The notes under the pieces are model-generated. The model was not told where the DNA came from and ran no database searches. It saw nothing but the letters and a program-made list of their open reading frames with translations. From assembly GCA_025602915.1 (NCBI GenBank), contig JAHLJZ010000009.1:310001-374000 (forward strand): a DNA stretch of 64,000 bases. The letters are read 5' to 3'. Source of the stretch: Paraphysoderma sedebokerense. Taxonomy: Eukaryota > Blastocladiomycota > Physodermatomycetes > Physodermatales > Physodermataceae. Of the stretch, positions 57,942-64,000 are shown piece after piece (position 1 is the first letter of the stretch; each line of letters opens with the position of its first letter). The translations under genes were made by a program, and so were the position numbers.

Positions 57942-60391
57942 ATGGCCGACAATTCTGGTAACTCTCCGCCCCTCATCGACTCAACCGATATGGTCATCCT
58001 CGGCCTACTGCTTGTGGGCACGCTCGTTTTCTTCTACAGGCGTTCGCAACAGTCCCAACCAAAACCGACAAAACTGAATTTCAAAAGAGCATCTTCTCCA
58101 AACATTAATGCCGTAAAGTCTTCTGGGACTAATGCTGGAGGCGTCAGTGACAAAACTTTGGTGGGAAGATTGACCAAACAAAATAAAGATGTAGTCGTGT
58201 TTTTCGGAAGTCAAACTGGAACTGGTATGTCTCTGACACAATTGAAAACTACTTTTTGTTTCAAGAAAGCATCTTTGATGGCATTGCGAATACGGAATAT
58301 GCCTTGCTTTTATTGCTCTTGGGTTTTCCCCATTTTCAACAGTTATTAACTTGATTTCATCAATTTGTCATCACAACTTCTTCGATCGAATTCATCACCG
58401 CTATTCAACCAACGAAAAATAGCCGAAGATTTTGCAGGGCGACTAGCGAAAGAGGCTACTAGATATGGATTACAGGCTATGACAGCCGATTTTGAAGATT
58501 ACGAACCGGCAGAACTTAAAAATCTTCCTGCCAACAAACTCGCCATTTTTGTCATGGCCACGTACGGTGAAGGGGAGCCCACCGATAACGCTGTCGCATT
58601 TCATGAATGGCTTTCAGAAACTGCACAAGAGAATCAAGGTGCATCGCCAGACGAATTGCCGCTCAAAAATCTCCATTATGTTGCATTTGGTTTGGGCAAT
58701 AAAACCTACGAACATTTCAATCTTACAATCCGAAATGTTGATAAATGGTGTAAAGCACTCGGTGGAACTAGAATAGGAGAAAGGGGAGAAGGTGACGATG
58801 ATGCAAACTTAGAAGAAGATTATTTAAATTGGAAAGATAATATGTGGTTGGAAGTCTGCAAATTTTTCAAAATCGACCCTTCCACTGTCTCTACAAATGC
58901 GAACACTAGTTTACGATCATTCAGTTTAGTCGAGCATCAGCCTGGAAGTATCAGTGATGCGGATATTTATACGGGACAACTTGGGCCAAAAACCAAATCA
59001 ACTGCAGCACCGACATACGACGCAAAGAATCCTTATTACGCTACTCTGACTGTCAGTCGCGAATTATTTTCTTCCGAAGCCACGAAGCCGTCAGAACCGA
59101 AAGAATTACCTCGAAATTGTTTGCATATGGAGATCGATGTGTCTGGGTCTCGTGTGACTTATCAATCTGGAGATCATGTCGCCATTTGGCCAACGAACGA
59201 TTCTGATGAAGTTTCAAAGTTGGCGAAGGCGTTAGGTCTGTTAAGTAAAAACGAAACAGGCTCAATTAAATTCGATCAACACTTCTCTATGGTCGCTACA
59301 GATCCATCCGCTCGCAAAAAACATCCATTCCCGTGCCCCACTTCTTATCGTACAGCTTTCACTCATTACGTGGATTTGTCAGTTCCGCCGAAACAGCATG
59401 TTTTGCAGTCCTTCATTTCGTACGCCGCTGATGAGCAAACAAAGAACTACGTTCAGAAACTGTCAACCGACAAAGAATTCTACAATGCCGAAATTACCGA
59501 GAAGCACTCAACCATCGCAGATTTACTTGCTGCTCAACCTCAACTAAAAGTTCCCATTGATCTCATTCTTGAATCATTGCCACGCATTCAGGCGCGCTAC
59601 TATTCTATCTCTTCCTCATCGAAAGCCCATCCGACCTCAATTCACATTACCGCTACTATCCTTCGCTACAAAACGTCACATGGAAAATTGGTCAAAGGTC
59701 TATGCACTAATTATCTTTATCAAATACATCAACAACTATTGAAAGACCCAACAATGAAAATAAAAGTACCTATCTATGTTCGACATTCTAACTTCAAACT
59801 ACCTCGTCGGAACGAAACTCCCGTCATCATGATCGGCCCAGGAACAGGAGTAGCCCCGTTTCGGGGATTCATTCAAGAACGATCATTCATTGCTGCCAAG
59901 CAAGCTTCATCTGCTTCTCCTGTAACACCGACGGTGGCCACTCCTCTCGGCGAAGCTATTTTATTCTTCGGTTGCCGAAAAGCAACTCACGATTTCTTGT
60001 ATAGGGAAGAGTGGACCCATCATTTATCAACTGGTGGATTAACGAAGTTGATTACCGCATTTTCTAGAGATCAAAAAGAAAAGATTTACGTCCAAAATAA
60101 GCTTGAAGACGAAAAACATTATATTTGGGATTTAGTGTCCAAAAAGGGTGCTTATATTTATGTTTGCGGAGATGCTAAAAATATGGCTAGAGATGTGAAT
60201 AAATGGTTCGTGGATAAAGCAGTCGAGCTGGGTGATCTAGCTGAAGACAAAGCCGTCAAATGGGTGAAAGAGTTGAGAACAAAGGTTGGTTCAATTTTAT
60301 TTCCCCCGTAGTAGATGGAGTCTTTTCATGTAACATGTTTACTGACGTTGACACAACACAGGGTCGTTTCTCTGAAGATGTCTGGAGTTAA
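57942..60391 (+). CDS. NADPH-cytochrome P450 reductase
   Basis: Three exons: 57942 to about 58225, 58423..60284 and 60362..60391. The order is: N-terminal membrane anchor (DMVILGLLLVGTLVFFYRR); flavodoxin FMN domain (VVVFFGSQTGT|AEDFAGRLAKE, FVMATYGEGEPTDNA, LHYVAFGLGNKTYEHFN); FAD domain (RNCLHMEIDVSGSRVTYQSG, DHVAIWP, IQARYYSISSSSKAHP, GLCTNYL); and NADPH domain (VIMIGPGTGVAPFRGFIQER, AILFFGCRKATHDFLYREEW, AYIYVCGDAKNMARDVNKW). The last 10-codon exon gives GRFSEDVWS, the conserved C-terminal Trp position that stacks on FAD. It donates electrons to microsomal P450s. The gene is complete. Confidence 0.96.
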
Positions 60392-60987
60392 AGAAATTAC
60401 ATCTTTCCTGGATCTCAGCATTATCATTTATCCCATTTTTTGGTGAAAGATACCCAACGACTATCATATTTGAGTTCATTCGATTTTTATAGAACACTAA
60501 AAATGCGCGCTGCTATTCTCTTAATTCCAGATTGTTGTTGAGAACCGAAATATTATTCTTTGATTTAACTTGTCGTTGTTGTTATTCTCTGTATTTTCTT
60601 TCCTGGAATATGTAATAATGGGTGTTTTGAATTATTATGTATTGAAAGAGAAATAGAAACAAGATCTATTTACATTTCTCTTACCCAGTTTATCCAGCGC
60701 CAACGACATCCACGAGCCTTTTCAAAATAATTTATATATCGCAACTTTTTATACATATTACAGATTGTAAACTCCACACAAGCCATTGCATATACATCAA
60801 CCTGCGAAGCTACAAAAAGATTGAAAATCAATGGCCTTATATTTACATCGACTAAAAGAAGGAAGGAAACTGAAAATAGGTATGCCATAATGGAAAATGA
60901 GGCGTGCTAACTGTATAGAAATTTGACTGCTGGCGCCAAAATCGGCACAGATTGCTCCACCTTTAGCGACACTGTGTTCAACTTCTC
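60392..60987. other. Convergent region with a kinase-like remnant on the minus strand
   Basis: Between the P450 reductase stop and the GATA-factor stop. The minus strand reads VAKGGAICADFGASSQIS (about 60975-60915) and, after an intron-like gap, SQVDVYAMACVEFTICNMYK (about 60820-60750). These resemble protein-kinase subdomains VII (DFG) and IX (DVYA.G.V.W). The two pieces are isolated, so a gene fragment or chance resemblance is possible. Confidence 0.35.
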
Positions 60988-63096
60988 CTATCCACTTCCT
61001 TCGTTTTTCTCGTCCTTCACTCCAGATTCTTGAGCAGAAGCCGCATTAACTTCTTTTGTATTCAATAATTCTTTTTTGAGCTTCCGGTTGTTGCCGAGGT
61101 TGCCTCCAGATGTTTGCAGCAATAATCTGTATTGCTCTGCTCGGGCCCGAAATTCGTCAAGATCTGTCACACCTGGTTCAAGTTTTCCAGTTTTCCAACG
61201 GACTCCACAAGCGTTACAGAGGGTCCCTGAGTGTGGGTTATCATAAGGTTGAAGAATTTTAAACAGGTATAAGAGAGACGCGACGGAGAAAATGTAGAAA
61301 CATTTGTTAGCACGGAGTAATTCATATCGGCTTGACACCAAATTTCCAGACGAAATGCACAATAGAAGAACAACAAAGCTGAAATCATACCGGTTCCTAA
61401 TGGACCACTCCTCCAGATTGGAGTGATATTGACCCCACAATAAGTACAACTTCTCCCATCTTTCCACTTCTTCTTCCCTTTACCCTTTCCACGGCTTTTC
61501 CCTCCCTTCCCAGCCTGTCCCTTTCCTTTCTTTCCTGCGGTTTTTGCTTCTATTCCGTTAAAGCCATCTGGGTAACTCTGAGAAGGTGAGTTTGAAACTG
61601 ACGGAGAGTTAGAGACGGACCGCGAAGGACATCCTGAACTGGAATCAGGTTCTTGCGAGCGTTGAACCTGCTCTGGTATTGGAGGTAACGATTGCATTGT
61701 CGACGTGGAAGAATTCATAGAAGTAGACAGCGAATGACTTTTCGGCTTCTTGGATTGCTTTTCCTATGGACGAGTATCATGGGGTTCACAAATAGCATAT
61801 GTATGGATAAGATGGTGAGAAGGAACATATCAAGGTAAATAAACAACTGATATATGAGACCAGTTAATATTACCTCTCTTCGCTTCGCGCTCCTCTTTTT
61901 CCCACTCTTGGTGACGACGACATTGTGATGCGTACCACTGATTTGACTGGATACCTTCATAGCGGCAGCACGGTCTGGCGCCGGAAAAGCCACTATGCCA
62001 GAACTGAAGGTTTCTCCAATCTCGGATAGAATTGCACGTATCCGTATCCTTGGCTTTGGTGACACATTGTATATCGGCAGAATATCTGACGGGGGTGGAG
62101 TCGTCGGGAGCGAAGAAGTCGATTCCGCGGAAATCTGCACCGTAATGATATATGATTTGGATTGGAGACAACGGTGAAAACAAAACAATCATACTTTTAG
62201 TATCGGAGACTTGAATGACCCCGAATGGATGAGAAGGAAACTTACTTTGTCAGCTAAGCAATCATAAACCCATGACCGTTCTTTCAACACCCGTTGCAAC
62301 GCATGGAAAAGATTCTACAGAAATAACTATTGTCAGTGTCTCTGTCATCACAAATGCTCAACAAGGATAAACCCAAGGAGCAACTGACCTGCCCGACGCC
62401 ATTCAAATGAACTAACACGACTTCGCCATCTTCGTTTCTTCTGTCTTTTGACCGTCGCGGAGAATGACTCGTTCCAGCATCATTGAATGAAGAAGTTGAA
62501 TCCAAAGTTGATTGAGTAATCGAAGATGCAGTGGATGAAGGAGGTGGACCAGGAAGGAAGCAGTAAACAATAAGGTCGTGTTCATTCTCTTGGGTATCTT
62601 TGATTCCAGCGCCGGAATCAACATTGTAAAACGGTGTATTCTTTTGTGCATCATTCAATTCGAATAAACTAATCTCCGGCCATATGAAAGGTGTCTCTTT
62701 GTTTTCTCGAAATTGAAATATGATTTCTTCCTTCTTGATTCCAGATTCGTCGTTTCGACTGATTCGGACGCTCGAATCCTCAATCATTTTGGATGAGGCA
62801 GTTGAAAGATCAACGCTCCAGAATTTTGTTCCTGAGAATATATGTGGCCCAATTGTGACATCTGCTTCCCCTAAATAAGTCGTCTTGATCTGGTGATTCG
62901 GCGAGTCTCTGTTTGTACCAATACTTTCCGGGCCGGTTATATTAGACTGATGGGGAGCAGAGGGATGTGCGAGAGTGGAAGGAGAAACTGATGACTTTTG
63001 AAAGTTTGCCGTTAACCACAATTGCCGAGATTGGAATAAGGAGGAGATAAGAGTTGAATTTATTCGTGTTGACGGTTGAGTCGAGGGTGCGGCCAT
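60988..63096 (-). CDS. Single GATA-zinc-finger transcription factor
   Basis: About six exons; the last ends at 60988. The start is MAAPSTQPSTRINSTLISSL. The N-terminal half (residues about 70-200) has a folded-looking domain (YLGEADVTIGPHIFSGTKFW, ETPFIWPEISLFELNDAQ), then VHLNGVGQ|NLFHALQRVLKERSWVYDC. A middle exon reads ISAESTSSLPTTPPPSDILP and ends KSGKKRSAKRRE. A Lys/Gly-rich basic stretch precedes the finger CTYCGVNITPIWRSGPLGTG|TLCNACGVRWKTGK, a CX2C-X18-CX2C type with the splice inside the finger. The C-terminal segment is charged (DLDEFRARAEQYRLLLQ). The 18-residue loop fits the fungal/plant-like subgroup (WC-2-like loop length), but no PAS domain is recognised. A nuclear regulator is inferred. 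Confidence 0.9.
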
Positions 63097-63480
63097 TGTA
63101 AGGAGTTGCGAGGGCGATGGATGGCTCGATGACAGAGAGTGGAGAAAGCAAAGGATTAGAATGCTACGTTTTTATTTGCATCGTTGTGTTCTGCGATGAG
63201 TTGTAATGTGGGTCGACAAGGAAGGGAACTCTGACACTTTCAGTTAAGTTCAGAGTTCACAACTTTTCGCGAGTATCAAAGAATAACAAGGAAGGTCCCT
63301 GATGTATTATTATAAGTGGATATCATTTACAAATACGACTACTTTTTAACTCCCAATATACAAGGATTCACAAAGCTGGTTTTTTCTACGATCACGACCA
63401 AATCTATTCTACAAGAACTATTATCGTCAATACCCATTTGCTCAACAACTTCAGCACGATCAACCTCGACGGCTCATTCA
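63097..63480. other. Intergenic region
   Basis: Promoter of the GATA-factor gene and 3' flank of the edge gene. A plus-strand frame at 63316-63591 overlaps the antisense of that gene and is not called. Confidence 0.45.
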
Positions 63481-64000
63481 CTACCATCTAAACCCAACCA
63501 TCTTTCCCATCACCCATCCAACACCCCCCTCGCCCATCTCAACCATCGCCACCATTTTTTTAAGCATAATGACAGCAACGCTATTCAGTAATTCATTCCT
63601 CATCGTCTCGTTGATTATCAGTGGTATTTCTAACAAAGTTTTCAGGAGTTGAAAAGAGAATCTAGCTCGACCGAGAACATTAAAGTAAGACAGAGACAAA
63701 AGTTCGACATGCAGATCGTGAATTCTGTATAGGGATGGCTGGGCAGCATGAAAACAGGATTTGGCGACTGATTTAATTTTTTGGAGAACAGAACAATCGG
63801 TAAGAACAGGGAACCAGACAGGCAAAAGAATAAGAGTAAAAGCTATCATCTGAAGAAAACGAAACGAACCAATCATTTTATCTCGTAACCCTTCTAAAAA
63901 CTGTCTGGCATTTTCTCTTTCAATGGTGACGGCAGGATTATGATCGCAGACAAAGTCGACTACATTTAATAGATTTTCAAAATTCCCATCCATAAATTCA
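63481..64000 (-). CDS. Unidentified protein, 5' end beyond window edge
   Basis: An open frame runs from the right edge to a stop at 63481. It reads FENLLNVVDFVCDHNPAVTI, RENARQFLEGLRDKM, then possibly an intron-derived hydrophobic stretch (MIAFTLILLPVWFP), and LYRIHDLHVELLSLSYFNVL, FSFQLLKTLLEIPLIINETM. The helical, repeat-like composition suggests an alpha-solenoid scaffold protein, but I recognise no family. The C-terminus is Gly/Met-rich (GEGGVGWVMGKMVGFRW). The start lies outside the window. Confidence 0.55.
   Translation of the reverse strand, partial: EFMDGNFENLLNVVDFVCDHNPAVTIERENARQFLEGLRDKMIGSFRFLQMIAFTLILLPVWFPVLTDCSVLQKIKSVAKSCFHAAQPSLYRIHDLHVELLSLSYFNVLGRARFSFQLLKTLLEIPLIINETMRNELLNSVAVIMLKKMVAMVEMGEGGVGWVMGKMVGFRW

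Noticed and set aside
1-64000. Search for transposons, retroelements, tRNA or rRNA genes and CRISPR arrays
   Set aside because: No reverse transcriptase, integrase, transposase, terminal repeats, tRNA B-box-like GGTTCGAATCC context or spaced direct repeats were recognised by reading.

Overview
The window looks like intron-rich nuclear DNA of a zoosporic (flagellated) fungus, most likely a chytrid. Genes carry many short introns (about 40-100 bases) with GT...AG ends, the base composition is AT-rich and coding density is high. The gene set combines fungal traits (an Ole1-type desaturase with a C-terminal cytochrome b5, an Sct1/Gpt2-type acyltransferase, Kre9/Knh1-like and GPI-tailed surface proteins, an M43 pappalysin-like protease) with genes rare or absent in Dikarya: an RIIAD1-like ciliary protein, a class C (GABA-B-like) receptor, and the gamma-secretase subunit PEN-2. 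I see no rRNA, tRNA, CRISPR array, plasmid feature, or recognisable retroelement or DNA transposon.

Layout. 0-8 kb: a secreted Cys-rich protein (cut by the left edge), UVRAG/Vps38, a multi-pass TLC-like membrane protein and TAF8. 8-19 kb: a small CP-motif membrane protein, an RIIAD1-like protein, the EF1A methyltransferase Efm4, ribosome-biogenesis factor Nop16, an M3 oligopeptidase and a SPATA20/YyaL protein. 19-31 kb, all on the minus strand: M43 protease, Kre9-like surface protein, an acidic unknown protein, the class C receptor with a PH-like tail, and a class V aminotransferase that shares a long divergent promoter with a tyrosinase (31.8-33.6 kb, plus). 33.9-41.4 kb: NAA50, an unassigned coding segment, PEN-2, the glycerol-phosphate acyltransferase and a homeodomain factor. 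43-52 kb: a catechol O-methyltransferase-like enzyme, the desaturase, CDK8 and an ABCD-type peroxisomal transporter. 52-56 kb: a tandem pair of orphan seven-helix proteins and a decayed third copy. 56-64 kb: a nitrilase-family amidase, NADPH-cytochrome P450 reductase, a GATA-finger factor and an edge-truncated gene.

The genes do not form one pathway or a biosynthetic cluster. Loose themes are lipid metabolism (acyltransferase, desaturase, ABCD transporter, P450 reductase), transcription (TAF8, CDK8, homeobox, GATA), and surface sensing and secretion (receptor, seven-helix pair, secreted proteases, tyrosinase). Most exon joins were derived by hand from GT/AG sites, reading phase and family conservation. 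Genes are given as whole spans, with exon boundaries in the evidence where I resolved them. The most notable items are the receptor-PH fusion, PEN-2 in a fungus, and the orphan seven-helix family with its relic.
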